From contig NZ_BBRJ01000002.1 of NCBI RefSeq assembly GCF_002090095.1, positions 482,952 to 546,951 of the forward strand: DNA of 64,000 bases, given 5' to 3'. Of the stretch, positions 24,420-33,282 are shown in pieces. Source of the stretch: Demequina sp. NBRC 110053. Lineage in GTDB: Bacteria > Actinomycetota > Actinomycetes > Actinomycetales > Demequinaceae. The first letter of the stretch is position 1. Each line of letters opens with the position of its first letter. The position numbers and the translations under genes are program-made. The notes beneath the pieces are model-generated. The model worked only from the letters and a program-made list of their open reading frames with translations, did no database searches and was not told the DNA's origin.

Positions 24420-26444
24420 TCACCTGTGATCGCCTCCCTGCCGAGACTGGGCGGTGCGGACGACGGCGACGTCGCCCCCCGCCAGCTCGAGCGTTCCGTC
24501 GATCCGGGAGCCGGTCAGCAGATCGGTCCCGATGATCGTCAGCTCTGCGTCAGCGTCGCCGTGGTTGACGACGATGACGAAGTCGTGTGAGTCGCCGCGG
24601 CGCGTGACCACCTCGAGAGCCTCGTGGTGCGCGGCCGGGGCGATGCCCGCATCGGCGTAGACGCCGGACATGACGGCGGACAGCTCGGCGGAGCTCAGGC
24701 GCGTGCCTACGTACCAGCCCTGTCCGTCACCGTGCGTGTGCCGCGTGATCGCCGGCAGCCCGGCGCCGGGGCCGTCGGCGAATGTGCCGCGCACCTGCGC
24801 ACCGCACAGGGCGATGTGCTCGGCCCAGACGTCCGCGCTCAGGCGCTCGCCGTCGAGCTCGACGGACATCGTGGCACCCTCCCGCAGAGGCAGGAACTCC
24901 TCGACGGTGAGCCCGAGGGCGTCGCGCAGCGGCGCGCCGAAGCCACCCTCGTGGACACGGTCGTGCTCGTCGACGATCCCGGAGAAGCACGACACGAGCA
25001 GGGTGCCGCCGCCTGCCACGTAGGAGGTGAGGTTCTCCCCCGCCGCCTTCGTCAGCAGATAGGAGGCCGGAGCGACCACCAGCCGGTACCGCGAGAGGTC
25101 ATCCTCGGGATGAGCGAAGTCGACGGTCACGTCGTCGCACCACAGCCGCTCGTAGTAGGCGCGCATGCGCTCGCGGAACTGCAGGTCGTCCGACGGACGC
25201 CACTCGAGGTCCTGCGCCCACAGCGACTCCCAGTCGTAGAGCACGGCGACGTCGGCCATCACGCGCGAGCCCTTGATCTCCTCGAGCGCCTTCAGGTGCG
25301 CTCCGAGCTGCACGACCTCGCGGAACACGCGGGACTGCGGGCCGGCGTGGGGCACCATCGCGGAGTGGAACTTCTCCGCACCCGATCGCGAGGCGCGCCA
25401 CTGGAAGAACATGATCGCGTCCGCACCGCGACCGAGGTGCGTCATGGCGTTACGACGCATCTCCCCTGGGCGCTTGGCCACGTTGCGGCCCTGCCAGTTG
25501 ACCGCCGAGGTCGAGTGCTCGAGCAGCATCCAGGGGTTGCCGCGGGCCACGGAGCGAGTGAGGTCGGCCGACAGCGCGAGCGCGATGTGGGCCTCCTCGT
25601 CCGCGCACCACAGGTAGTGGTCGTCGGAGACCACGTCGACCTCCCGGCCCCACTTCCACAGATCGGTGTTCCATGACTGATGCGCCATGAAGTTCGTCGT
25701 GATCGGCTGCGTCGCATGCGCGCGGATCGCCTCGCACTCGAGCCGAAAGCACTCGCGCAGCTGCTCGTCGGTGAACCGTGCCCAGTCGAGCTTCATCGCC
25801 GGGTTCACGGTGGTGGGCGTCGCCGCCGGGGCCACCACGTGCTCCCAGTCGTCGTAGCACTGTCCCCAGAACGCGGTGCCCCACGCTGCGTTGAGTGCCT
25901 CGAGAGTCTCGTAGCGCTGCTGCAGCCAGCGCCTCCAGGACGCGACCGCGCGCGGGCCGAAGTCCTCGGCGACCGGGACTCCGTACTCGTTGTGGACATG
26001 CCACATCACGACAGCCGGATGGGTGCCGTAGCGCTGAGCGAGCTCGGCCGCCATGCGCTCGATCGCCGCGCGGTACTCCGTCGAGGCGTGGGAGGCCATC
26101 CCTCGCGAGCCGAAGCCCATGACCGTGCCGTCGCTGAGCGTGACGCGCGACTCGGGGTACTGGTGGAAGAACCACGCCGGAGGGGAGACGGACGGCGTAC
26201 CGAGGTCGACCGCAATGCCGTTGGCGTGCAGCAGCTCCAGCAGCTCGTCGAGCCACCCGAACTCGAACAGGCCCTCCTTGGGCTCGAGCAGCGCCCACGA
26301 GAAGATGCCGACAGAGACCAGGTTCACGCCGGCCTCCTGCATGAGGCGAACATCCTCGTCCCAGACCTCACGGGGCCATTGCTCGGGGTTGTAGTCCCCG
26401 CCATAGGCCAGGCCGCTCAGCGCGGGAAAGGCATCTGCCGTCAT
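24420..26444 (-). CDS. ganA: Beta-galactosidase, GH42
   Basis: 674 residues, no signal peptide, so cytosolic. Seen: GLAYGGDYNPEQWPREVWDED at the N terminus, acid/base Glu153 in HVHNEYG, nucleophile Glu309 in WMLLEHSTSAVNW, then the trimerisation and C-terminal beta domains. The Cys ligands of metal-binding GH42 enzymes are not apparent. It hydrolyses terminal beta-galactosides of imported galacto-oligosaccharides to galactose. It is the first gene of the galactan operon (ganA-ganS-ganP-ganQ-ganB), an order different from B. subtilis ganSPQAB. The promoter region is shared with divergent ganR and packed with LacI-type operators. Confidence 0.95.
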   Translation of the reverse strand: MTADAFPALSGLAYGGDYNPEQWPREVWDEDVRLMQEAGVNLVSVGIFSWALLEPKEGLFEFGWLDELLELLHANGIAVDLGTPSVSPPAWFFHQYPESRVTLSDGTVMGFGSRGMASHASTEYRAAIERMAAELAQRYGTHPAVVMWHVHNEYGVPVAEDFGPRAVASWRRWLQQRYETLEALNAAWGTAFWGQCYDDWEHVVAPAATPTTVNPAMKLDWARFTDEQLRECFRLECEAIRAHATQPITTNFMAHQSWNTDLWKWGREVDVVSDDHYLWCADEEAHIALALSADLTRSVARGNPWMLLEHSTSAVNWQGRNVAKRPGEMRRNAMTHLGRGADAIMFFQWRASRSGAEKFHSAMVPHAGPQSRVFREVVQLGAHLKALEEIKGSRVMADVAVLYDWESLWAQDLEWRPSDDLQFRERMRAYYERLWCDDVTVDFAHPEDDLSRYRLVVAPASYLLTKAAGENLTSYVAGGGTLLVSCFSGIVDEHDRVHEGGFGAPLRDALGLTVEEFLPLREGATMSVELDGERLSADVWAEHIALCGAQVRGTFADGPGAGLPAITRHTHGDGQGWYVGTRLSSAELSAVMSGVYADAGIAPAAHHEALEVVTRRGDSHDFVIVVNHGDADAELTIIGTDLLTGSRIDGTLELAGGDVAVVRTAQSRQGGDHR

Positions 26445-26502
26445 GACGCTCCATCGAGTCGGGCGGCATCGCGCCGCGTTCGCGAGTCACCATCGAGACC
26501 TA

Positions 26503-26518
26503 CTGTGACCGGTCACAG
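26503..26518. promoter_or_regulatory. Perfect palindromic GanR operator
   Basis: CTGTGACCGGTCACAG is a perfect 16-bp palindrome with central CG, lying about 60 bp before the ganA ATG. It overlaps AGCGTA (TACGCT on the minus strand), a possible ganA -10; a loose -35 (TTGCGG) is 19 bp further, so the promoter itself is weakly supported. Confidence 0.75.
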
Positions 26519-26572
26519 CGTAACTCCGCCAAGGAGCCGACCCGCAACCGGACGCCCACTTCGTTACGCAAC

Positions 26573-26586
26573 TGTGACCGCTCCCG
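26573..26586. promoter_or_regulatory. Second GanR-type operator
   Basis: TGTGACCGCTCCCG has the same left half as the perfect palindrome 70 bp away and matches the site before ganB in 13 of 14 bases. Three sites of this type in one locus support a dedicated regulator. Confidence 0.6.
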
Positions 26587-26597
26587 GCTGCCCGGTG

Positions 26598-26678
26598 TGC
26601 AAACGCTTACATACTGCCGGGCCGTGCGCTCAAGCGCAAATCTCCGCCACAGTCGTCGTCAAACTGTTACCGTTTGCA
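26598..26678. promoter_or_regulatory. Pair of cre-like LacI sites in the ganA-ganR gap
   Basis: TGCAAACGCTTACA (26598-26611) and, on the other strand, TGCAAACGGTAACA (26665-26678) share 12 of 14 bases and fit the general LacI-family/cre pattern TGnAAnCGnTnnCA. They differ clearly from the TGTGACCG sites, so a second regulator, possibly a global sugar repressor, may also act here. Spacing between their centres is 67 bp. Confidence 0.55.
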
Positions 26679-26722
26679 TTCGTCGCACGAGCGTCGCGGG
26701 CCGCCGTCAGCCCCCTGCGGGC

Positions 26723-26728
26723 TAGGCT
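26723..26728 (+). promoter_or_regulatory. Leaderless -10 hexamer of ganR
   Basis: TAGGCT ends 8 nt before the GTG at 26737. The region from 26729 to the GTG has no Shine-Dalgarno-like purine run. Confidence 0.5.
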
Positions 26729-26736
26729 CTGTCTCC

Positions 26737-27747
26737 GTGACGACCGAAGGCACGCGCAAGCCCACCATCCGCGATGTCGCCGCGACAGCTGGCGTGTCGC
26801 GCGGCACGGTGTCGCGCGTCATCAACGGCGGCCACTGGGTCTCCCCCGCCGCTCGCGAGGCCGTGGAGCGCGCGATCGAGACCACGGGGTACTACGCCAA
26901 CCACCACGCCCGCTCGCTCGCGACCGGCCGCGCGGACTCCATCGCCTTCCTGCTCACCGAGCCCACCCAGCTCCTGTTCGACGACCCGACGTTCTCGATC
27001 CTGCTGCGCGGCGCCGCGGAGGCTGCCTCCAAGCGGCACAAGACGCTCGTGCTGCTGCTCGCCGGAACCGACGAGGAGCGCAGGAACGTCGCCCACTTCG
27101 TGGGCGCTCGCCATGTCGACGGCGTGCTGCTGATCTCGTCCCACGAGCGCGATCCGATGCTGGACACGCTCATCGCCTCGGGCGTGCCCACCGTCGCGTG
27201 CGGGCTGCCGCTCGGTCACCAGGACGACGTCGTGACGGTCTCCATCGACGAGGTGGGCGCGGCGCGCGAGGCCGTCCGGCACCTGCGTGGCTCCGGTCGA
27301 CAGCGCATCGCGTTCATCGCGGGCCCCCCCGACACCCCCGGCGGCAAGTATCGCCTGGTCGGCTATCGCGAGGAGCTGGGCGCTTCCCTCGACTCGGCGC
27401 TGGTCGACGAGGGTGACTACTCCACAGCGTCCGGCGCCGCCGCCATGGAGCGCATCCTCGAGCGCGCCCCTGACGTCGACGCCGTCTTCGCGGCCTCCGA
27501 CCGTATGGCCGCCGGCGCGATCCAGACCCTGCGTCGTCACGGCAAGGACGTGCCAGGCGACGTCGCGGTCGTGGGCTTCGACGACTCCGGCCTCGCGGAG
27601 CGCCTCGATCCCCCGCTCACCACCATGCGCCAGCCGTTCGACCAGATCAGCGAGCAGATGGTCGAGTCGCTCACGAGCCTCGCGAGCGGCAAGCCAGCCA
27701 CCTCCACCACGCTGCCAGCGACCCTGGTGAGACGAGCGACCGCCTGA
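26737..27747 (+). CDS. ganR: LacI-family regulator of the galactan locus (GanR-like)
   Basis: 336 residues from GTG at 26737 (VTTEGTRKPTIRDVAATAGVSRGTVSRVING). The start is chosen because the HTH follows at normal distance and a TAGGCT hexamer sits just upstream; a reading 21 residues longer would start within the operator region. The effector domain has NHHARSLATGRADSIAFLL, DGVLLISSHERD, DAVFAASDRMAAGAI, and DVAVVGFDDSGLAERLDPPLTTMRQPF. It is divergent from ganA across 292 bp containing four LacI-type sites. By analogy with Bacillus GanR it should repress the gan genes until galactobiose or a similar inducer binds; the inducer is inferred. Confidence 0.9.
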   Translation: MTTEGTRKPTIRDVAATAGVSRGTVSRVINGGHWVSPAAREAVERAIETTGYYANHHARSLATGRADSIAFLLTEPTQLLFDDPTFSILLRGAAEAASKRHKTLVLLLAGTDEERRNVAHFVGARHVDGVLLISSHERDPMLDTLIASGVPTVACGLPLGHQDDVVTVSIDEVGAAREAVRHLRGSGRQRIAFIAGPPDTPGGKYRLVGYREELGASLDSALVDEGDYSTASGAAAMERILERAPDVDAVFAASDRMAAGAIQTLRRHGKDVPGDVAVVGFDDSGLAERLDPPLTTMRQPFDQISEQMVESLTSLASGKPATSTTLPATLVRRATA

Positions 27748-27839
27748 GCGGGCGCATCGTGCCTGCGCTCGCTCGGGCGCTTGCGCCGGGACAACGGGGC
27801 CGATGCGCGGGCTTGGTGCCGCGAGCGCGCGAAGCCGGG

Positions 27840-27845
27840 TAGGTT
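27840..27845 (+). promoter_or_regulatory. Leaderless -10 hexamer of glgE
   Basis: TAGGTT, six bases, then ATG at 27852. No ribosome-binding site is present in the six bases. Confidence 0.55.
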
Positions 27846-27851
27846 CGAGAC

Positions 27852-29852
27852 ATGGCATTCCCAGGTGAATTGTCCGTGGGCCGGATCCCCGTCGTGGGCG
27901 TGCAGCCCTCGCTCGAGGAGGGCCGCTGGCCGGCCCGCGCGGTGGTGGGCGAAGCGGTCCCCATCCAGGCCACCATCTTCCGCGAGGGCCACGACTCCGA
28001 GGGCGCCACCGTGGTGGTGACGCGACCGGACGGCAGGCACGACACGCTGCCCATGCCATCAAAGGACTGGGGCAACTCGCTGTATGAGGCGATCTACATC
28101 CCCAAGCTCGAGGGGCATCACACGTTCCGCGTCGAGGCATGGTCCGATCCGTACTCCACGTGGGCGCACGCCGCCGAGGTCAAGGTCAAGGCAGGCGTCG
28201 ACGTCCAGCTGATGCTCGACGAGGGAGTCGCCGTCCTCACTCGCGCCCTGCGGGCCGTGCGCCGCAAGGCTGCTCGCAAGGCGCTGCTCGAGGACGCCAT
28301 CGCCGCGCTCCAGGACACCGACCTGGCGCCCGAGGCCCGCCTCGCGCCCGCGATCGCGACCCCAGTGCGCGAGGAGCTCACCGAGCGGCCGCTGCGCGAG
28401 TGGGTGAGTCCGTCGCGCGAGTACCCGCTGCTCATCCAGCGCGAGAAGGCCCTCGTGTCCGCGTGGTACGAGATCTTCCCGCGCTCGGAGGGCGCCCGAC
28501 ACAACAAGCGCACGGGCGAGTGGAGGTCGGGAACGTTCACCACGGCAGCCAAGCGCCTGCCGGAGATCGCCGCGATGGGGTTCGACGTGGTCTACCTCAC
28601 CCCCATCCACCCCATCGGGCTCACGCACCGCAAGGGCCGCAACAACTCGCTCAAGGCCGAGCCTGGCGACCCCGGCAGCCCCTACGCGATCGGCGCGGCA
28701 GACGGCGGGCACGACGCGATCCACGCGGACCTGGGGACGCTGCGCCAGTTCAAGAACTTCGTCGCCCACGCGCGCGAGGAAGGCCTCGAGGTCGCGCTCG
28801 ACATCGCGCTGCAGTGCTCCCCCGACCACCCCTGGGTCACCGAGCACCCGGAGTGGTTCACGCAGCGTGCCGACGGCACGATCGCCTACGCGGAGAATCC
28901 GCCCAAGAAGTACCAGGACATCTACCCGCTCAACTTCGACAACGATCCCGAGGGCATCTATCACGCGATTCGGGACATGCTGCAGGTGTGGATCGATGCC
29001 GGCGTGACGCTCTTCCGCGTCGACAACCCTCACACCAAGCCGCTCACGTTCTGGGAGAGGCTGCTCGCGGACGTCGCACGGACCCACCCCGAGGTGATCT
29101 TCCTCGCCGAGGCGTTCACCAGGCCCGCGATGATGCACACCCTCGCGCGCATCGGCTTCCACCAGTCGTACACGTACTTCACGTGGCGACAGAACGCGGA
29201 GGAGATGGGCGAGTACCTGGAGGAGCTCGCCGGCGAGTCGAGCTTCTACATGCGGCCCAACTTCTGGCCCACCACCCACGACATCCTCACCCCTGACGTC
29301 CAGGCGGGCGGCGCGGCGATCCATCAGGCACGGGCGGTGCTCGCCGCGACCGGCTCGCCGTCCTATGGCATCTACACCGGGTACGAGCTGGTCGAGAACA
29401 TCCCTCGGCCAGGCGTCGAGGAGCACATCGACAACGAGAAGTACGAGTTCAAGCATCGCGACTGGTCGCGTGCAGGCGACCTCGGCGTGAAGGACACCCT
29501 CGAACGACTCAATGCGGCCCGCGCGCGTCACGTCGCGCTGCGCCGCCTGCGCGGGCTCACCGTCCATCGCTGCTCCAACCCCAACATCCTGTGCTACTCG
29601 CGCCATGTTCCAGCCGAGGAGTCGCCGACGGGCCGTGCTGACACCGTGATCGTGGCCGTCAGCTTCGAGCCGCACGTGGTCCACGACGCGATCATCACGC
29701 TCGACATGGACGCGATCGGCCTGGCGGACGACGCCAGGCTGGTGGTCGACGACGCGCTGACCGACGCGACCTACACCTGGGGCAGGGAGTTCTACGTGAG
29801 GTTCGACCCGGCCGTGACCATGGCGCACGTCGCGGGGGTGCGGGCGCTGTGA
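27852..29852 (+). CDS. glgE: Alpha-1,4-glucan:maltose-1-phosphate maltosyltransferase GlgE (GH13_3)
   Basis: GlgE transfers maltose from maltose-1-phosphate to the non-reducing end of alpha-1,4-glucan. 666 residues: an N-terminal DUF3416 beta domain with helical inserts (~1-200), then the GH13 barrel with SAWYEIFPRS, GFDVVYLTPIHPIG, nucleophile Asp391 in LFRVDNPHTKP and acid/base Glu420 in FLAEAFTRP, and PYFTWR-like YTYFTWRQN. The C-terminal beta domain follows. Its stop is followed at 30047 by glgB, the usual partner. TreS and maltokinase, which can make the substrate, are not in the window. The start is leaderless-type. Confidence 0.96.
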   Translation: MAFPGELSVGRIPVVGVQPSLEEGRWPARAVVGEAVPIQATIFREGHDSEGATVVVTRPDGRHDTLPMPSKDWGNSLYEAIYIPKLEGHHTFRVEAWSDPYSTWAHAAEVKVKAGVDVQLMLDEGVAVLTRALRAVRRKAARKALLEDAIAALQDTDLAPEARLAPAIATPVREELTERPLREWVSPSREYPLLIQREKALVSAWYEIFPRSEGARHNKRTGEWRSGTFTTAAKRLPEIAAMGFDVVYLTPIHPIGLTHRKGRNNSLKAEPGDPGSPYAIGAADGGHDAIHADLGTLRQFKNFVAHAREEGLEVALDIALQCSPDHPWVTEHPEWFTQRADGTIAYAENPPKKYQDIYPLNFDNDPEGIYHAIRDMLQVWIDAGVTLFRVDNPHTKPLTFWERLLADVARTHPEVIFLAEAFTRPAMMHTLARIGFHQSYTYFTWRQNAEEMGEYLEELAGESSFYMRPNFWPTTHDILTPDVQAGGAAIHQARAVLAATGSPSYGIYTGYELVENIPRPGVEEHIDNEKYEFKHRDWSRAGDLGVKDTLERLNAARARHVALRRLRGLTVHRCSNPNILCYSRHVPAEESPTGRADTVIVAVSFEPHVVHDAIITLDMDAIGLADDARLVVDDALTDATYTWGREFYVRFDPAVTMAHVAGVRAL

Positions 29853-30043
29853 CGAGCGACCCTCACCCTTCCAGGGCCGATGCGCCGGTCGCCTCGAGCG
29901 GCGGCCGCCCCCCGGGCGGGGGTGGCGAGTGCACTGGGACCCCTCCCGTCGCGCTAGTGTCGGAGATGATGACGCCCACGCGCGCGCTCGGCCCGCTCAC
30001 CGCGGGCGCGAGCACGCCATCCGACTCGACAGGCAGGCGGTGA
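29849..30043 (+). other. Possible 64-codon linker ORF between glgE and glgB
   Basis: An open frame starts at a GTG overlapping the glgE stop by four bases (GTGA) and ends with TGA three bases before the glgB GTG, in the same frame as glgB. Its product would be Pro/Gly/Thr-rich with no recognisable domain, and the stretch also contains the intergenic motif GGGCCGATGCGC. A TAGTGT hexamer (29957-29962) sits 5 nt before a double ATG within it, which could start a 25-codon leaderless upstream ORF. It could be a translation-coupling leader for glgB or simply open GC-rich spacer. Confidence 0.25.
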
Positions 30044-30046
30044 GCA

Positions 30047-32215
30047 GTGGCAACAAGGGAGTTCGACTCGAGACTTCTCGAGGACGTCGCAGCCGGCACC
30101 CACCACGAGCCCCACGCCGTCCTCGGCCCCCACGTCACGCCCGACGGTGTCACGGTGAGGGTGTTGCGGCCGCTTGCGAGCGCCGTCAGCATCGAGACCC
30201 TGGACGGCACGTTCGCGGCCACCCACGAGCACAGCGGCGTGTGGAAGGCGCTCCTTCCCGGCGAGGACGCACCCGACTATCGCGTGCACGTGACCTACGG
30301 CGGCGAGCCCCAGGTCCAGGACGATCCCTACCGCTTCCTGCCCTCGCTCGGCGAGCTCGACATGCACCTCATCCGTGAGGGCAGGCACGAGGCCCTCTGG
30401 GAGGTGCTCGGCGCGACGGTGCGCCGCTACCCCTCCGTGCTCGGCGACGTCCACGGCACCTCCTTCGCCGTGTGGGCCCCCAACGCGCGTGCCGTGCGCG
30501 TGGTGGGCGACTTCAACCACTGGCAGGGCGCGTCGCACTCCATGCGCTCGCTGGGCTCCTCCGGGGTGTGGGAGCTGTTCATCCCCGGGGTCGTCGACGG
30601 CGACGCCTACAAGTTCGAGATCCTCGGCAAGGACGGCCACTGGAAGCAGAAGGCCGACCCCATGGCGCGCCGCACCGAGGTGCCGCCGCAGACCGCATCG
30701 ATCGTCACCGAGTCCACCTACGAGTGGCGCGACGCCCCGTGGATGACCCGCCGGGAGAGCGCGGAGCCGCACCGCTCCCCCATGTCCGTCTACGAGGTCC
30801 ACCTCGGGTCGTGGAAGCAGGGACTGTCGTACCGCGAGCTCGCGCGAGAGCTGGTGGCCTACGTCACGGAGCTGGGCTTCACGCATGTGGAGCTCATGCC
30901 CGTCATGGAGCACCCCTTCGGAGGGTCCTGGGGATACCAGGTCACGTCGTACTACGCGCCCACGTCGAGGTTCGGCACTCCCGACGACCTGCGCTTCCTC
31001 ATCGACGAGCTCCACCAGGCAGGGATCGGCGTGATCCTCGACTGGGTCCCCGGGCACTTCCCCAAGGACGAATGGGCGCTGGGTCGGTTCGACGGCACGC
31101 CGCTGTACGAGCATCCCGACCCGCTGCGCGGCGAGCAGCCCGACTGGGGCACGTTCATCTTCGACTTCGGCCGCCGCGAGGTGCGCAACTTCCTGGTCGC
31201 CAACGCCGTGTACTGGCTCAAGGAGTTCCACGCTGACGGCCTGCGCGTGGACGCCGTGGCGTCGATGCTCTACCTCGACTACTCGCGGCAGGCCGGCCAG
31301 TGGCGGCCCAACATCCACGGCGGGCGCGAGAATCTTGACGCGATCGCGTTCCTCCAGGAGGCGAACGCGACCGCCTACCGCAACTGCCCGGGCATCGTGA
31401 TGATCGCCGAGGAGTCCACCGCGTGGCCGGGGGTCACGGCGCCCACCAGCGGCGGCGGACTGGGGTTCGGCCTCAAGTGGAACATGGGCTGGATGAACGA
31501 CACCCTGCGCTACCTCAGCGAGTCCCCGGTCAATCGTTCGCACCACCACCACACGGTCACCTTCTCGCTCATGTACGCGTTCTCCGAGCAGTTCACCCTG
31601 CCGCTCAGCCACGACGAGGTGGTGCACGGCAAGGGCTCGCTCCTAGGCCGCATGCCGGGCGATCACTGGCAGCAGGTGGCCGGCGTCAGGGCGCTGCTCG
31701 CCTACCAATGGACGCATCCCGGCAAGCAGCTGCTGTTCATGGGCGGCGAGATCGGCCAGGAGGCCGAGTGGTCGGAGGGCCGGTCGCTCGACTGGTGGCA
31801 CCTCGACGACGCCCTCCATGCCGGGCTCAAGGACATGGTGCGCGACCTCAACGCGCTGTACGCGGCGACTCCGGCGCTGTGGGAGCGCGACGCTGACCCT
31901 CAGGGCTTCACGTGGATCGACGCCGAGGACTCTGCTCGCAACGTGCTCGCGTTCCTGCGCTGGGACAGTCGTGGCGAGCCCGTCGCGGTCGTCATCAACT
32001 TCGCTGGGGTGCCGCACGAGGGCTACCGCCTGGCGCTGCCGTCGGGCGGCGCGTGGGACGAGGTGTTCAACACCGATGCCACCGCGTACGGCGGCTCCGG
32101 CGTGGGCAACCTGGGTCAGGTCAAGGCGACGGGCAAGGCGCAGGGGCCGTTCGACTTCACCGCGCAGGTGCGGCTGCCGCCGCTCGGAGCGGTCATCTTC
32201 CGCCCGCATCGCTGA
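30047..32215 (+). CDS. glgB: 1,4-alpha-glucan branching enzyme GlgB (GH13_9)
   Basis: GlgB cuts alpha-1,4 chains and re-joins them as alpha-1,6 branches. 722 residues: an N1 domain (~10-105), CBM48 (~130-225; [22 protein letters not shown]), GH13 barrel with [21 protein letters not shown] region, nucleophile Asp402 in [17 protein letters not shown] and acid/base Glu455 in [25 protein letters not shown], and the C-terminal beta domain. It starts with GTG directly after an in-frame TGA. It completes GlgE products into branched glucan; GlgX upstream is the debrancher. Confidence 0.97.
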   Translation: MATREFDSRLLEDVAAGTHHEPHAVLGPHVTPDGVTVRVLRPLASAVSIETLDGTFAATHEHSGVWKALLPGEDAPDYRVHVTYGGEPQVQDDPYRFLPSLGELDMHLIREGRHEALWEVLGATVRRYPSVLGDVHGTSFAVWAPNARAVRVVGDFNHWQGASHSMRSLGSSGVWELFIPGVVDGDAYKFEILGKDGHWKQKADPMARRTEVPPQTASIVTESTYEWRDAPWMTRRESAEPHRSPMSVYEVHLGSWKQGLSYRELARELVAYVTELGFTHVELMPVMEHPFGGSWGYQVTSYYAPTSRFGTPDDLRFLIDELHQAGIGVILDWVPGHFPKDEWALGRFDGTPLYEHPDPLRGEQPDWGTFIFDFGRREVRNFLVANAVYWLKEFHADGLRVDAVASMLYLDYSRQAGQWRPNIHGGRENLDAIAFLQEANATAYRNCPGIVMIAEESTAWPGVTAPTSGGGLGFGLKWNMGWMNDTLRYLSESPVNRSHHHHTVTFSLMYAFSEQFTLPLSHDEVVHGKGSLLGRMPGDHWQQVAGVRALLAYQWTHPGKQLLFMGGEIGQEAEWSEGRSLDWWHLDDALHAGLKDMVRDLNALYAATPALWERDADPQGFTWIDAEDSARNVLAFLRWDSRGEPVAVVINFAGVPHEGYRLALPSGGAWDEVFNTDATAYGGSGVGNLGQVKATGKAQGPFDFTAQVRLPPLGAVIFRPHR

Positions 32216-32259
32216 GCCCTCCGAGCCCCACCCGGCCAGCGCATCGGCCCGCCGTCCCT

Positions 32260-32320
32260 GCGCGAGTTGGGCCCAACTCGCTCGCCTAAGGCCTTAGAGG
32301 AACGAGTTGGGCCCAACTCG
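32260..32320. repeat. Composite triple-palindrome repeat, copy 2
   Basis: Same architecture as copy 1: GCGAGTTGGGCCCAACTCGC (32262-32281), CTAAGGCCTTAG (32286-32297), and CGAGTTGGGCCCAACTCG (32303-32320), here all perfect. It lies between the convergent glgB and thioredoxin-like genes, where it could end transcription from both sides. No T-run follows. The short motif GCGCATCGGCCCG (32239-32251) lies next to it. Confidence 0.85.
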
Positions 32321-32346
32321 CGCACCACGCGGGGGGTGGGCGCGGG

Positions 32347-33276
32347 CTAGAACAGTGCGGAGGCCAGCGACTGACGCGCCTGCGCGACGCGGGGGTCCGT
32401 CGGACCCACGACCTCGAACAGCTCCACGAGTCGCGTGCGGATGCGCTCCCGGTCGTCGCCGAACGTACGCCTCACCAGGTCGATGAGGCGGCCGAAGGCG
32501 TCCTCGACCTGGCCCCCCATCACATCGAGGTCCGCGACCGCGAGCTGGGCGTCGACGTCATCGGGGTGATCGGCGGCGGCGCGGCGCACGGCGTCGAGGT
32601 CGGCCAGGCGGGAGCGCTCCATGAGGCTCACCTGCGCACGGCCAGCCCGCGCCTCGGCGTCCTTGGGGTTCTCGCGCAGCGCGCGGTCGTAGGCGTCGAT
32701 CGCTGCGGCGTAGTCCTCGCGCTCGATCGCGTCGTAGGCCTCCTGGTGGAGAGGGGGCAGGGGCTCAGGCTCGGGCTCGCCCGCCGGCTCCTGCGGCGCT
32801 GCGTCCACGCGACCGGTGACGCCGTTCTGGCGCGCGACCTCGAGCACCTGGTCCAGCACGCCGGCGATCTGCTCGTCGTCCGCGGTCCCCTGGAACAGCG
32901 GCGCTGGGCGAGCGGCGATGAGCGCCATCACCGTGGGCACCGCGCTCACCTGGAACGCCTGGGCGAGCCCGCCCTGCACATCGATGTCGCACGTGCCGAG
33001 CACGAACTGCCCGGGGTAGCGTGCGACGACAGCGCGCATCCGGTCGACGAGCTCCTTCGACGCGGGTGAGGCGCTCGACAGGAACACGATCAGGATGGGC
33101 ACCTGAGTGGACTGCTGCGCGAGCTCCTGCAGCGACTGCTCGGTCACCTGAACGGGTGCGGGAAGGGCCGATGCGGTGGCTGGGGCCTCCCCCTCGCTCG
33201 CCTGTGTCTGGCCTCCCAAGAGCTGGGAGAGGTCGACGGAGCCGCGCAGGGGCGCTTCAGAGTTCTCGCTGGTCAT
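32347..33276 (-). CDS. YbbN-like thioredoxin-fold/TPR protein lacking CXXC
   Basis: 309 residues. An N-terminal disordered stretch to about 45 is followed by a thioredoxin fold (~50-160; PILIVFLSSASPASKELVDRM, FVLGTCDIDVQGGLAQAFQVSAVPTVMALIAARP with the cis-Pro). The active-site CXXC position reads SASPA, so it cannot be a disulfide redox enzyme. The C-terminal half has TPR-like helices (DYAAAIDAYDRALRENPKDAEARAGRAQ). E. coli YbbN/CnoX is a holdase co-chaperone with a similar plan. It is the last gene of a three-gene operon, 6 bp after the lipoprotein stop. Confidence 0.85.
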   Translation of the reverse strand: MTSENSEAPLRGSVDLSQLLGGQTQASEGEAPATASALPAPVQVTEQSLQELAQQSTQVPILIVFLSSASPASKELVDRMRAVVARYPGQFVLGTCDIDVQGGLAQAFQVSAVPTVMALIAARPAPLFQGTADDEQIAGVLDQVLEVARQNGVTGRVDAAPQEPAGEPEPEPLPPLHQEAYDAIEREDYAAAIDAYDRALRENPKDAEARAGRAQVSLMERSRLADLDAVRRAAADHPDDVDAQLAVADLDVMGGQVEDAFGRLIDLVRRTFGDDRERIRTRLVELFEVVGPTDPRVAQARQSLASALF

Positions 33277-33282
33277 GCTCGC

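Noticed and set aside
16514..32215. Carbohydrate region as a horizontally acquired island
   Set aside because: Base composition looks the same as the neighbours by eye, no integrase, tRNA or att site is present, and the repeats inside it also occur outside.
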